This document shows positions 23,170 through 35,075 of a stretch of 64,000 nucleotides of DNA, one piece after another; the first letter of the stretch is position 1, and every line of letters starts with the position of its first letter. The stretch covers positions 124,001 to 188,000 of the forward strand of contig CAOLHI010000058.1 of NCBI GenBank assembly GCA_948474755.1. The letters run 5' to 3'. Below the pieces are notes generated by a model. The model saw nothing but the letters and a program-made list of their open reading frames with translations, searched no databases and was not told the origin of the DNA. This DNA is from Ctenosaura bakeri. Its lineage: Eukaryota > Chordata > Lepidosauria > Squamata > Iguanidae. Position numbers and translations under genes: made by a program.

Positions 23170-23676
23170 AATCCATGTTAGGGTTGTTAGGATAAGGAGA
23201 GATCTTTTTTTATTATATCTGGTGGGGGCTTACAAGAAAATGAAGAACTATTGGTCTAAGGATCTATATGTTAGTTAAAAAAACCCACTAAAGGTAGATT
23301 TTACAATGTCATCAGAGATGTTAGATGTTAGGAATCTTAAATGAAGAACTGGATCTTGAGCACATTCAAAACTGACATTGTTTTTAAAAGATAGCTCAAT
23401 TGAAGACTTTTTGAAAACTGGAAACCATGTATGGATTTTTTTTTTAGCAATTAGAAACCAAATGATGCAATAATATGTGGTTATGATTATTAGTAATTCT
23501 AGCAAGTGGAATATACTTGGATCTAAGAATAAATATTGGAATATTAATCTATCTTTTTCTTTTTCATCACTTGGGAGAATTAGAGTTTTTTGCATGTTAT
23601 GCAGTGTAGCTATGACACATTTACAGTTACATTTGATTCTTTTACTATTTGGTTATGTCATTATGTTAAAGTTTTA
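23170..23676 (+). mobile_element. L1 3' end, part 1 (interrupted by a MITE)
   Basis: A translation with frame changes gives remnants of the L1 ORF2 C-terminus, including a YYIWWG block followed by KMKNYWSK, which matches the CWRxC...HMWW...KxKxxW region of the intact copy at 8635. The rest is AT-rich and extends to the MITE insertion point at 23676; the tail resumes at 24185. Confidence 0.55.
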
Positions 23677-24184
23677 GGCCCTTTTCGCATTGAGGCTTCT
23701 CGCGCTAGCGGGGAGGGCGGCTCGCGCGAGAAGGCTCCTCCAGGAGGCTGCCGTTTCCCCCCTCGTTCCTTCCGCAGGCGAAGGAACGAGGGGGAAGCGG
23801 TAGCCTCGCACAAGCCTCCCTCCTCCCCGGGCGAAGCAGGAGGCTGTCGCGTCTGTCCACCCCGCTCGCGTGAAGCAGGAGGCTGTCGTGTCCGTCGTGC
23901 TAGCGCCCCACCCCGCCCCTTCCTTCCACAGGGGCGGAAGGAAGGAAGCGCGACCTGGCCGCCTCCCCGACGCTCCACACAGGAGGTAAGTGCGCGTGGG
24001 CGCCGGGAGCGTTGCGCGAGCGCGGGTGATTTTCGCTTTGAGGCGAAAATCAAAAAACCTGCGATCACGCTGCTGCAGCCCCCTGAGCGTGGCGGAAGTG
24101 GGAGTGCGTCGTGCAGAGCGACGCTCCCACTCACACGAGGCTCACGGGGCTGTCGTGCGACAGAAAGCCCGTGCGAAAAGGGCC
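23677..24184 (+). mobile_element. CpG-rich MITE, family B, copy 1
   Basis: 508 bp bounded by ggcccttttcgcat and gtgcgaaaagggcc, with a 3-bp duplication tta (23674-23676 and 24185-24187). It is GC- and CpG-rich in an AT-rich surround. Internal hairpins: the cctcgttccttc/gaaggaacgagg pair near 23762-23792, a near-palindrome at 24028-24051, and the gtgggag...ctcccac stem at 24098-24130 inside a larger stem. Homologous to 45478-45885 (opposite orientation) and, more distantly, 41372-41792. The open frames across it are a by-product of GC content and do not resemble proteins. Confidence 0.82.
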
Positions 24185-24345
24185 TTAGTTTAGTTTGATT
24201 TAATTTAGTTCAGTTTTAGTTCTAATTATACATGTGTAATGTTCATCTCTGTGTAGCTTGTTTCTCTTCTCCTTTTTCTTGTTTTGTGGCTATGGATTGA
24301 TTTGTTTGTATCTTCAGATAAAACTAATAAATATTAAATCTCAAA
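24185..24345 (+). mobile_element. L1 3' end, part 2 (3' UTR tail)
   Basis: AT-rich stretch ending in aactaataaatattaaatc and an A-rich tail, taken as the continuation of the L1 3' UTR broken by the MITE. Support is positional. Confidence 0.4.
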
Positions 24346-24683
24346 AACAAAAGTGCAACAATGCTTAGCACTGCTATCAAGAATGTCTCACAGAGCGCAG
24401 TGACAATAGGGTTAGATAGCCGGAGTGACCCAAAGTTCCCTTCCTTCTTGACCACCTAGCCTGACACCTCTGCAATATAAACTGAAACTCTTCAGGATTT
24501 TTCCCTTCTCTACTCTTCACACCAATTGTTTTTTAACAGTTCTCTAGAATGAAGCTAGATAAGCACTCTGAGTAATTTTCCTATCTTAGAATGAAGTTCC
24601 AATAATAAAGCCTTTAGTTTTTTTTTCTCCAAGCTTTTGCTATCTTTCCTCCTTAACACTGCATGCACTTGCTATCAATCTGA
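24346..24683. other. No recognised feature
   Basis: Nothing identifiable. Confidence 0.5.
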
Positions 24684-25590
24684 TGTTACCCTGATTTCTG
24701 GGGTCCCTTGGGGGACACCTCGAAGTGCTCCATGTGATGGGGAATGGAAATTAGCCAGAGCACAACAATAGCAATGCGAGACGCAGGGTAACCTAGTGGG
24801 GTCTTTTATCCAGTTTTTACGGGGTCAGGTCAAGCCAAAAGCCAAACAAGAATTTCCAATAAATGGTGTTATTGAATGAAAGTCTCATGCACCAGCGCAG
24901 TCAAGCACACATGCACCCAAGAGCTATTAAGAAACAAAAGAGAGGAAATTGGACAAAGGAGTATTGAAGGGGTACAGTTGGGGTAATACTGCACCTTTTC
25001 CTGAAGTCCGGGGTCTGGGAAGGCAGCGGAGAAGTGGGGCTCAGCATGGAGAGGGCTGAGGGGATCACTCAATGGATGGAGCAACAGTCTGCTGGGGTGA
25101 TTGGAAGTGATCCAAAGAACCACTCAAAAACTGGGATTATTTGTAGGGGGAAAAGTACCTGGAGGACTAATCCTTTCCCGGGGAGAACAATGGGTGTTGG
25201 AGCAATAACCAAGCTCAACCATGGTAATTTCCTTTGTGTGATGGGATTGAAAGGTGTTGCCAAAGTCTCAGGATCTTCAGCTGTATTAGTTTGTGGTGTG
25301 ACTTCATGTAAATGGTCCTCACCTGATGGAATATTTGCTTAACTTGGGGCAGACATGCTAATCCCCTCAAGTCGGCGTCTCGGGGCTGAGGATCCTTTGT
25401 TTATTATGGGTTTACACATCTTGAGGTCTCCTGGGGCTATGTGACTGGGGATTTTACTGGCCCGACCTGGTTTTTGATCTTTGACCATTGCTGCCTATGT
25501 GCCCATCTGGGTGACCTCTCAGGCATATTGAATTATATTTTAATATCAAAATTGTAGACACCAAGATAGGGTTTTTCCAGTGGAGTAACA
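24684..25590 (-). repeat. Solo LTR, family 1, copy 1 (minus)
   Basis: 907 bp with short inverted ends TGTTAC...GTAACA. It shares the block from ttaccctgatttctggggtcc through ttttacggggtcagg with the copies at 40001, 42178 and 49266, and is closest to 49266. By analogy with 40001 the transcription direction is leftwards. I see no matching target duplication. No internal coding region is attached. Confidence 0.72.
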
Positions 25591-26829
25591 GTTCTCTCTT
25601 GGATATCACATCTTCTGAATGTTCCAGAGTGTTTCTTAGCTCAAATAGATATTCAAGTTTGTTTGTTTGTTGAAGGAAAATATTTTTTTAAAGTATCATA
25701 CAAGTTTTAGGTTAATCTGGTAAAAGAATATTATGGAGGACTGGCAATATGCATGTAGACAGGGCCCACAATTAGACAGACCTGTTCATCCTGCAACTTT
25801 CCAATTTGCTAGAGAGTGCGAGAAGAAAGACCTGTGGGAAAGTTAAAAAAAAACATGATAAAAGTTTCTGGAAATAGAAGCTGGTACTGGCACAGATGTT
25901 TTACATCTTTATGGGCAGATACACACAGTTACACACACCATTTGGTGACCTTCTTGTTCACAGCCTGGAAACATTCTAAAATAATCTTTTGCCTCCTGGC
26001 CTTCTTGGCAAAACCCCTACAGGAGTCACTAGAGTCCATGTTTTATTTACTTGCTGCTAGTTTATTTTCAGTCAAGATTCTTCTTCTGTTTAGTCATTCT
26101 TCAGTTTATTTATATTTCTGTCCAATCCTATTTAACCTTTAAACTGACTTTAAGACATGCTGCTCCTTTATTAAAAATGGTGGTGGGGTACCAGAGGTCT
26201 TTTACTTGGCCTAGCAGGACTGACCTTCAATTGAGTGGTCCTCACACCACTTTTTTCTAATATTGTGCAACCAGAGTAATTTGTCACATTAAAATAGATA
26301 AATAAGAATACAGACAGCCTGGTTTCTTGAAAGCTCGCTGGGTTTCCACCCCCACTGCACAGCCTTCTTTTAATTCTATTCTGTTTGTTAGATTTAAATG
26401 AGCACATGTGGATCAGAAAACAACCTACTGGGCAAAAAGAAAAACATTTGGCACATCACAATGTTTACTAGGTATAAAAAGTACAGTATGTAAGCTAGGG
26501 ATTCCAGCCAGTTTTGATGAAGTACTGCTCTGTGGCTACCTCATATAAGCTTTGAAGAAAAGCAACAACAAAGGATATTATTTACAAAGCTCTAAAACAC
26601 AAAGAGAGACTTCAGTAAAATGGAAGATTTTTAGAAAATGAAAACAAGAAACTCTTCTCTTTGATCTATAGTTTAACTGACTTCAGAGGGATGAAATTGG
26701 CTTCATGTCCAGGTGGGGATGCTTGAGGAATTTGATCTTTGCAAATTCTAATATGAACTGGCCCAATCTGTATTTTTTGGACTGATGGGCAGATTGGAAT
26801 AGAGTTTTCCGTCATATTTTGGAGTCTTA
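25591..26829. other. No recognised feature
   Basis: The longest frame is 108 codons (25816-26142), hydrophobic and without domain similarity; I treat it as chance. No repeat recognised. Confidence 0.5.
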
Positions 26830-27031
26830 GGGCCTTTCCGCACTACACTGTTATAGTGTTATTATTCCACTTTCAACATCCAGTGGAATTTTGAAGTTTG
26901 TAGTTTACTGAGGCCAAAGAGCTCTCTGGCTGAGAATTCTAAATACCCCTCCCTAAAATGCAAACCCCAGGATTCCACAGGATATTGAAAGTGGAATAAT
27001 AGCATGATAACAGTGTAGTGCGGAAATGTGA
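26830..27031. mobile_element. Palindromic MITE, family C, copy 1
   Basis: Long inverted arms: gggcctttccgcactacactgt.. on the left and ..acagtgtagtgcggaaat on the right. The arms continue inward (ttattccactttcaa/ttgaaagtggaataa). The centre reads gaggccaaagagctctctggctg. Related copies: 57853, 59895, a deleted one at 63049, and looser relatives at 27738 and 35310. Confidence 0.8.
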
Positions 27032-30000
27032 TCTGACTCAGCTCTGGCTCAGACAATGCAACAAAATATCTTAATGAAATGCATTTTGGGAAGTGAAAGG
27101 TTTGTCTTTTGAGTGTTTCTTGAGAGAAAATAATAAATATAAATGCTTATTTAAATGCATTTATGAATAGAGTTTTCATGCATACTTCAAACAAAATTAG
27201 TTAGGATACAGGATGAACTTACAGGAATTCATGTTTGTGAAACTGACCAGCAAAGGATGGATTTGCCAATCTCTATATATTTCATCTATACTTAAATTGC
27301 TTGTATTCTTTTAAATGCTGGATTCAGAAGAACCTCTCTTATTTAAAGGTCTTTACCCAATTGATCCATATTGTCACATAACTGGACTAAAATGTGATTA
27401 ATGTCATTAAATTTTCAGAATGTGCCATACTAATTTATATATATATATAAAAGAAATTCCTCATAATTTTGAATATGGTTGTTCTCGTATTTAGGTAACC
27501 TATGCCTGAAGATCTTTGGTTCTCAGGCAATATTTACACTCTGTAAGGAAGACAGAAAAACTTGAAGGTGGAGATGTTTGAACAATCCACACATCTTATC
27601 ATTTTTCATTACTTAATAACTGACATTTGTAATGTTATGACATGTGGCAGATATTCACTTATTGGTGAACAGAAGTCTGTAAACACCAGAGTTAAACTTG
27701 TCCTCATCAGATGAATCTCATGTCACTTTCAGTCTTTCTATACTACAAAGGTATAACAGCTCAATACAATTCCAGCTGCCAAGGTTGTATCCTCCAGAAT
27801 CTTGGAATTCATGGTATGGGGAGGTAATTGAAGATTTATGAGCTTTCTAGCTCTAGTTAGAACTCTCCAGCAAAGAATTCTAAATAAATACAAAAATCCC
27901 AAGATTCCATAGGATGGAGCCATTACAGTTAAAGTTGCTATCAAACTGCTACAACATTTTAAGATAGATCCATCATTTGTCTCGTACAGCTCAGTGGGTT
28001 TTATCACATTTGTAGATAATTTAAGAAATGCTCCACTGGTGCCATTTTCAGATGAGACAGATACTGTACCATTTTCTAACTGGCAAAATCATGTCATTAT
28101 TCTAAATCTGCTGTAGCAACCTGCTGTTTATAATTGGTGAAATACACTCAGGCCATGTCTCCAAGACTTTTTTGTTCATGTATTGAACCAGTCTTTGAGG
28201 GCTCTTTCAGTCTGGGTCCTCATCACATCAGATGTCTTCATAAATGGAACAGAAACAACTTGAGTTTGGCCACAAACAACAAATAGCTTTCAGAAGCAAC
28301 AACAGAAGTAATGGGTCAGCCAACAAGTTTTCTACTACGTTTCAAACAAACTAAAACCAGCTGGTAATACAATTAACCTGACTTTGATCTATCCAGTTGA
28401 AATAATTTGAATGACTTGCTGGTCTCAGTTCGGTTATTCCAGAATCACCTGAGTACTCGATGACTGCCCACTCACAAATTCACCTATCTGCATAGTTAAC
28501 TTTGAATGTTTAGATATTCAGAACCTGACTTCGAATGCCAGAATCAGAGCTGATTCTTTCTATCCCTGCTATCCCAGAGCTCTCATTTTTAGCAGCTACT
28601 TGCAGGCAGGTACAACATGGTCTTCCCTTGGAAAGACTTGTAGCTATTGGAGTAGCCCAGTGCAGACGAGAGAGAATTTAGTTTGATTTACTTCCACTAG
28701 GAATTTAACCAGTTTCACACATTGGCTGAAATATAGGATGGAAAGAATTTGAGGGTTGTGTTTGGTTTGGTTTTCAAGAGGGAATGAGGGAGGAAGAGAA
28801 ACTGGCAGATTCATTCATCCTGAAATTCCCCACAGGTTTCCTAGTAAACTTAGATTGTTACTAGATTCCACATACAGCTAAGTTGATTGAGATTATATTC
28901 AAGAACATTAGCTATCTAAACTTTTTGCCTAACCTACTATTCTTGGCAGACAGAAGTTACCTAAAGTAAGAGGGGGAAATAATTGGTGTCTACTTAAAAA
29001 AAAAAATCTCTTAGAAGTTGTTACTGAGACATTTGACCTGGCCTTGGGATAAGAAAGTTGAATTCAAAAATAACACTGGACACAACTTTGCAAATACATT
29101 TACTAATACAGCAAGAGGGGAGTAAAGAAATCTTTTCAGAAACCAAATTTCCTGAAGGAAATCTTTGATGTTGGAGGAAGTCCCTTTGAAAGGCTCAGAA
29201 TAGCAATAAAATACTTAGAATAAAACTGGGGTTGGGGGAGAAGATGACCCTAAATATCAAAAGGATTTTGACCTACATTAAAATGTGTTAAACCATCCCG
29301 TTACAGTACTTTGGAGACTGCAGACTCTTAGAAATGTAATTACAAGCATAAAAGCATGTGTCAATACAATATAGAGTTGCTCTATGATGGAAGTTTGGCA
29401 TATAGTTTAATATTCCCATGGCTCTCCTTGACAGATAAAGTAATAACGTGAAGGGCAAAAAATGAACAAAAAAAACATCTATTCAAAGTTCTTGGGGAAC
29501 CTGTTTTTCCCCCACTTGTGCTAGTTGTGCTGGCTAGGAAATAATTTTTTTTACAAGTGCTTTTTCCTTGCCCTCTCCACAGCTAAGCAAAAGTTGAAGG
29601 GTAGTTAAAAATACTTCCACGTGTCAATTCACTTTCATTCAAATCAAGTTATGGACAAAACAAACAAACAAATCTTTGCCACAGCATTCTGGTTCTTCAC
29701 ACTAGAACAGCCAGGATTAAATAGGCCTTTGCCTACCTCTCCAACTCCATCCCCCACCTCTCATTTTCTTTGATACTTTCTGACTTTGCCTTTCAGTTTT
29801 AAGGGATGGTAATCAGATCTTTGTCGCCCTTCCAATGACATGCAAATTATTGTTGTATTCATCTAAGGCATTAGCAATTAAGTTGGATTGCTGTGAAAGG
29901 AGTTCTTAACTACTTTAGTATTGTTTATGCTATTAATGTCTTTAGTTTCTTTTAAAATCTGGCTCTTATTTTAATTGCATTTATTGTTATTTTATGTTAT

Positions 30001-30055
30001 TATCATTAGCTGCCTTGGGGGAAAAAAGTGGTGGTGGGGATGAAGGAACCCAGCA
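27032..30055. other. Mostly unrecognised; one MITE relic at about 27738-27975
   Basis: The relic shares the aattctaaataaa and cccaagattccataggat phrases and the general palindromic plan of family C. The remaining 2.7 kb shows no gene, no long frame and no repeat family I recognise. Confidence 0.45.
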
Positions 30056-30165
30056 ACATCTTTCAGACTAACCAGTTTATTTATTTTAGTTTGAGCTTTT
30101 GTGGATATCAATCCACTTCTTCTGATGCATCTGAGCAATATCCATGTAATCTCATTCTAAAACAA
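30056..30165. repeat. Interspersed repeat fragment (ctttcagactaacc type)
   Basis: Contains catctttcagactaacc, gagcttttgtggatatcaat, acttcttctgatgcat and caaagttagtctcaaaggtg, phrases of a common amniote short repeat whose ends are mutually inverted. Class not certain. Confidence 0.5.
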
Positions 30166-30169
30166 AGTT

Positions 30170-30447
30170 AGTCTCAAAGGTGCTGCCAGCTTCCTTTATC
30201 CTTCCTCTTCTCCCATGCATGCTGAAATAAATTAACACAATGGTGTCTTTGAAAATTAATTGCCTTGGGAGGAAGGTGTTATAAATCTGATAAGCACACC
30301 AATTTCAAAGAGTAGAAAGTGTCTGAGAAACATGACAGTATTGAAAAGAATGGATTCCTTGGATCAAGGATTATTTTGGAAAGCCATTGTGGGGGAAAAA
30401 AGATTTGACTTCTGGTTCCTACTTATCTAAGAGTCTTTGTTTCAGCT
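30170..30447. other. No recognised feature
   Basis: Nothing identifiable. Confidence 0.5.
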
Positions 30448-30508
30448 TTGGACCTTGTTGGTACTTGGATGGGAGACTGCCAATGAACACCAATGCTGTA
30501 GACTATAT
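30448..30508 (+). repeat. 5S-derived SINE fragment
   Basis: The phrase ggtacttggatgggagac is the 3' part of 5S rRNA and is followed by the linker accaatgctgtag seen in 5S SINEs. The fragment stops where the LTR begins. Confidence 0.6.
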
Positions 30509-31336
30509 TGTTACAGCACCGCACACTCCCCATGATTGGCATAGTTTAATTGGCAAATATTATTTAACTGGCACTATTAATAGGCATTGATATAAATAAT
30601 ACCTGAGGTGACTGTGAGGTCAAGCTGGAAGAGGCATGTTACTGACTGTAAATGTGAGATTGCAAGGTTGGTCAGTCACACCTGCCTCTTAGGTAGAAAC
30701 CAAGTCATTTTCAGGCTAATAGCATGGACCCTCTCAAGACAATAGCTTAAAAGATCATAAGCCAAACCTCTCAGAGCTGAAGGGGGAATTTCCCACCAAA
30801 ATGTGATTGTCTTAACTCTGACCCCTAACACTTGGATGTTTCTCTATTGTTTCCTCACTTTTCCATCATACAGGGCTATTACAACAGCCGTTATCCTTTT
30901 GTTACCTAAACACTAAGAGCATTAGCTCTTCCTGGACTTCATTGTTTGTGTTGCAACTCCCATTGTCTGCTTGGCTGGGAGAGTGATTCACACCCATACC
31001 CACAGGATATTTTTGAGTATAAGTACCCCTGATTTCAGGCTGTCCAGTGCAGTCTCTTGCCTCTCTGAATGCCACACTGTCCATTTGATTCCTGAACAAG
31101 GACTGTCCTTAGATGCCTACCTAAATCATACCACTGCTTTCCTTGCTGCTCCCCGGACCAGAAACTATAGCCTCATCTCCGAAATCCTCTATTACACTTT
31201 CCTCCCTTTTCCTTTGGCTTGTCCTCGTATGTTTGTATGATTACTTGGATCTCTGTGTGCTTATGAGAATTTCTTCCAATAAAGCATATTTTTAGTTTAC
31301 AACTGAAAATCTCTGGCTGGTTCTTTCCTGCAAGCA
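30509..31336 (+). repeat. Solo LTR, family 2, copy 2 (plus)
   Basis: Plus-strand LTR with TATA box tataag at 31018-31023 and polyadenylation signal aataaa at 31278-31283, about 260 bp apart. Homologous in reverse to 15955-16812, for example tggctggga followed by attcacacc and acaggata. The start TGTTACAG follows a 5S-SINE fragment directly, so the LTR probably inserted into that SINE. The right end is uncertain by a few bases; a ctata motif on both sides could be a duplication. No internal region is attached. Confidence 0.62.
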
Positions 31337-31514
31337 CCCTATAAACATAGGTGGCAGATCTTACTAAGTTACCTCTCTCTTGCAGGCCTCCTGAATTTGA
31401 GCTAATTATTCCCCATTTTCAAATGGAGGTACTGAACACTGGTGGGCCCTTGTGGCACCTACATTCTGAGGTAACAAGATATCAGAAGAAGGAACTGGAA
31501 AAACCACCTCTTAC

Positions 31515-31580
31515 TATTTGTTGCCTCAGAAAACCGTATGAATTTCATGGGATCACTTTAAGTCAACAGGCAACACTCCT
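31515..31580 (+). repeat. SINE tail fragment
   Basis: gcctcagaaaaccgtatgaa, then tttcatgggatcac and agtcaacaggcaac, the tail of the common squamate tRNA-SINE. Confidence 0.5.
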
Positions 31581-31675
31581 ACATAGAATCATAGAATCAT
31601 AGAATCATAGAAATGTAGAGTTGGAAGAGACCACACGGGCCATCCAGTCCAACTCCCTGTCATGCAGGAACACCC

Positions 31676-34440
31676 TCAAAGCACTCCCGACAGATGGCCA
31701 TCAAGCCTCTGCTTAAAAACCTCCAAGGTAGGAGACTCCACTACTCTCCGAGGCAGCAGATTCCACTGCCGGACAGCCCTGACTGTCAGGAAGTTCTTCC
31801 TGAGGTTCAGGTGGAATCTCCTTTCCTGCAGCTTGAATCCATTGCTCCTTGTCCTGGTTTCTGGAGCAGCAGAAAACAAGCCCCCTCCTTCCTCTACGTG
31901 GCATCCCTTCAAATATTTAAACATGGCTATCATGTCCCCTCTTAACCTCCTTTTCTGCAGACTAAACATACCCAGCTCTCTCAGTCTATCCTCATAGGGC
32001 ATGTTTTCCAGGCCTCTCACCATTTTGGTCACCCTCCTCTGGACTTGCTCCAGCTTGTCAATATCCTTCTTGAATTGGGGTGCCCAGAACTGGACACAGT
32101 ATTCAAGATGGGGTCTAACCAAAGCAGAGTAGAGTGGTACCAGTACCTCCCTCGATCTAGACACCATACTCCTGTTGATGCAGCCGAGAATTGCATTGGC
32201 TTTCTTGGCTGCCGCATCACACTGCTGACTCATGTTCAGCTTGTGGTCTATGAAGACTCCTAGATCCCTTTCACACGTACTGCTATCCAGCCACGTGTCC
32301 CCCATCCTATATTTCTGTATTCCATTATTTCTGCCTAAGTGTAGGACCTTACATTTCTCTCTGTTGAATTTCATTTTGTTCACCCTGGCCCAGCTCTCCA
32401 ATCTATCCAGGTCATTTTGAATTTTGATCCTGTCCTCTGGCATATTAGCAACCCCTCCCAATTTGGTGTCATCTGCAAATTTGATGAGCATGCCCTCTAT
32501 TCCTTCATCTAAGTCATTGATAAAAATATTGAACAGCACTGGGCCCAGGACAGAACCTTGTGGCACCCCACTAGTCACTTCTCTCCAGGATGAAAAGCAG
32601 CCATCCGTGATCACCCGTTGGGTTCGGTCGGTCAACCAATTACATATCCAATTAACAGTAGCCCTGTCTAGCCCACATTTTACTAGCTTCGATGCAAGAA
32701 TGTCATGGGGAACTTTGTCAAAGGCCTTACTGAAATCGAGATATGCTACATCCACAGCATTCCCTTCATCTATCAAGCTAGTAACTCTATCATAAAAAGA
32801 GATCAGATTAGTCTGGCATGACTTATTTTTGAGAAATCCATGTTGACTTCTCGTGATTATTGCGTTGTTTTCTAAATGATTAGAAACTGAACGCTTAATG
32901 ATCTGCTCCAGGATCTTTCCGGGTACCGATGTCAGGCTGACTGGGCGATAATTATTTGGGTCCTCTTTTTTCCCTTCTTGAAGATGGGGATAACATTTGC
33001 TCTCTTCCAATCTGCTGGAACTTCTCCTGTCCTCCAAGATTTCTCAAAAATTATAGCAAGCGGTTCCGAAATGACCTCTGCCAGCTCTTTTAATATCCTA
33101 GGATGCAATTCATCTGGCCCTGGAGACTTGAATTCATCCAATGCGGCCAGGTATTCCTGTACCACCTCTCTACTTATTAAGTGCCTCATTTCCTCTGCTT
33201 CCTCCCCTGCTCCCCTACCGCCAGGTTGAGTGCTTGTATCCTTCTGGGAAAATACGGAGGCAAAGAAGGTGTTAAGTAGCTCTGCCTTTTCTCTCCCCCT
33301 GTGAGTAATTCGCCATCTTCTCTGCGTAGCGACCCTACTGTCTCCTTCTTTTTCCTTTTGCTGCGGACATATTTAAAAAAACCCTTTTTATTGTTTTTAA
33401 TGTCTCTGGCCAGCCTAAGTTCGTTCTGTGCTTTAGCCTTTCTGACCTCCTCCCTACATCTCCTGGCTACTTGCTTAAATTCTTCTTTGGTGGTTTCCCC
33501 TTCTTCCATTTCCTATACGTGTTTCTCTTAACTCTTAGCTCAGCTGAGAGTTCTTTAGTCAACCATTCTGGTTTCTTCAGATGCCTTCCATTTTTCCTCC
33601 TTATTGGCACAGTTTTAGACTGTGCCGTCAGTATCTCCTTTTTAAGGAACTCCCATGCCTCCTGAACTCCTTTCCCTTTCACTATTCCTGACCACGGAAT
33701 TCCAGCCAGCAGCTCCCTAAGTTTACAGAAGTCCGCTTTTTTAAAATCTAAGACGAGTGTCTGGCTACCCTTATCTTCTCCTTCCCACTGAATGCTAAAT
33801 TCCAACAGGGCATGGTCACTCCCCCCTAAAGATCCAACCACTTCTACCACATTCACAAGGTCATCCCTGTTGGTCAAGACCAGATCTAGAATATTTGATC
33901 CCCTTGTGGCCTCTTCCACCTTCTGGACCATGAAGTTGTCTGCAAGACAAGCAAGAACTTGCTGGACCTTGCTGTCTTGGCAGAGTTTGACTGCCAGCAT
34001 ATATCTGGGTAATTGAAATCTCCTATTATTACTGTATCTCTCCTCTTTGAATGTTCAGTCATTTGGTTGAGGAAGGCGTCATCCAAGTCCTCAGCCTGGG
34101 TTGGAGGTCTGTAGTAAACCCCCACCAGAATATCCCTATTGTTTCTCGCTGCCTTAATTCTTACCCAAATGCTCTCTACCTGGCTTTCTGGGTTTAAGCC
34201 CAGGATCTCTTCACAGGTGAAAACATCCTTGACATACAAGGCTACTCCTCCTCCTTTCTTGTTTGGTCTATTTTTACAAATAGGCTATACCCCTCTATTC
34301 CTATATTCCAATCATGAGACTCATCCCACCAGGTCTCAGTGATGCCTATCAAATCATATTTATTTTCTTGTACTAGGAGTACAAGCTCATCCTGCTTGTT
34401 TCCCATACTCCTTGCATTAGTGTAGAGACACTTAAGTTCC
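31676..34440 (-). pseudogene. CR1 ORF2: APE-type endonuclease and reverse transcriptase (frameshifted)
   Basis: The N-terminal endonuclease (about 34440-33700) shows ITETWWDE, VGVYYRPP, IIGDFNYPDICWQ and the catalytic SDH block in GGSDHALLEF, spread over two or three frames. The reverse transcriptase occupies 33200-31676 with [26 protein letters not shown], then after a frameshift near 32950 an open 453-codon stretch with [33 protein letters not shown] and FADDTKLGG (32466-32480). The endonuclease nicks target DNA and the RT copies CR1 RNA at the nick. Frame changes also occur near 33500, 33260 and 33190. The catalytic residues I can see are intact, so decay is by indels. Confidence 0.9.
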
Positions 34441-34588
34441 CAGGCCCTTCCTGCAAGTCCTGTACTATTGTTTCTACTCCTCCCGCCATTGGCCGCTTGT
34501 ACTACTTGTCCAGTATCATTTGGGCCTTTTCCCCCTGTGTTCTCTGAGTCCTTGCCCTGAATAATATTGTCTCCCTCCCCAGTGGATC

Positions 34589-35050
34589 TTAGTTTAAAGA
34601 CCTCTTAATCTTCCTTGCAAGACTGTTTGCAAAAACATTCCTGCCCAGTTTTGTGAGGTGCAGCCCATCCCTTGCCAGAAGCCCATGTTCATGGAAATTC
34701 AGGCCATGTTCCAAAAACCCAAACCGTTGTTGGCGGCACCATGTGCGGAGCCAGTTGTTGACCTCTACTATTGCCCTTTCCCTACATGCGCCGTATCCTT
34801 GAACAGGGAGGAGAGACGAAATGACCACCTGCACACCAAGGACCTTAAGCTTGGTCCCCATACGCTCGTAGTCCTTTGCAATGTGGTTTAAGCTGCTCCT
34901 CGCAGTGTCATTGGTTCCCACATGAACCAAAATGAGGGGCTTATAGTCAGTGGGTTTGACTAGCCTGGTTAGCCTCTCCGTTATGTGGTTGATCCTGGCC
35001 CCAGGAAGACAACAGACTTCTCGATTGAGCTTGTCCGTTTTGCAGATTGC
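34589..35050 (-). pseudogene. CR1 ORF1 C-terminal SGNH/esterase-like domain (partial)
   Basis: A 113-codon frame from 34930 to the stop at 34589, extended upstream in frame to the truncation point with a CCLPGARI block. GTND (block III) and DGLHLT (block V) are the signatures of the SGNH hydrolase-like domain carried by CR1 ORF1. The block I serine would lie upstream of the truncation and is missing. In CR1-type elements this domain is thought to help the ribonucleoprotein interact with lipids or membranes; that role is from the literature, not from this sequence. Confidence 0.85.
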
Positions 35051-35075
35051 AGATTTACATCAGCTTAGGAATCAA

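Larger units (their letters stand above)
31583..35050 (-). mobile_element. CR1 LINE, 5' truncated inside ORF1 (3.5 kb)
   Basis: The minus-strand 3' end is marked by three to four copies of the 8-bp unit ATTCTATG (31583-31610), the hallmark of CR1 tails. Going right come ORF2 reverse transcriptase, ORF2 endonuclease, then the C-terminal part of ORF1. The copy stops near 35050 within the ORF1 esterase-like domain, so it is 5' truncated. Several frameshifts inactivate it. The last 985 bp are nearly identical to 35626-36612 in opposite orientation. Confidence 0.92.

Noticed and set aside
23590..24198. A 202-codon arginine- and proline-rich protein, and the antisense 157-codon frame
   Set aside because: Both lie across the GC-rich MITE, whose composition removes stops. 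The copy at 45478 does not preserve the frames.
31662..34342. Plus-strand frames across the CR1 copy, up to 123 codons
   Set aside because: They are antisense shadows of ORF2 and ORF1, and identical shadows appear at the second copy.
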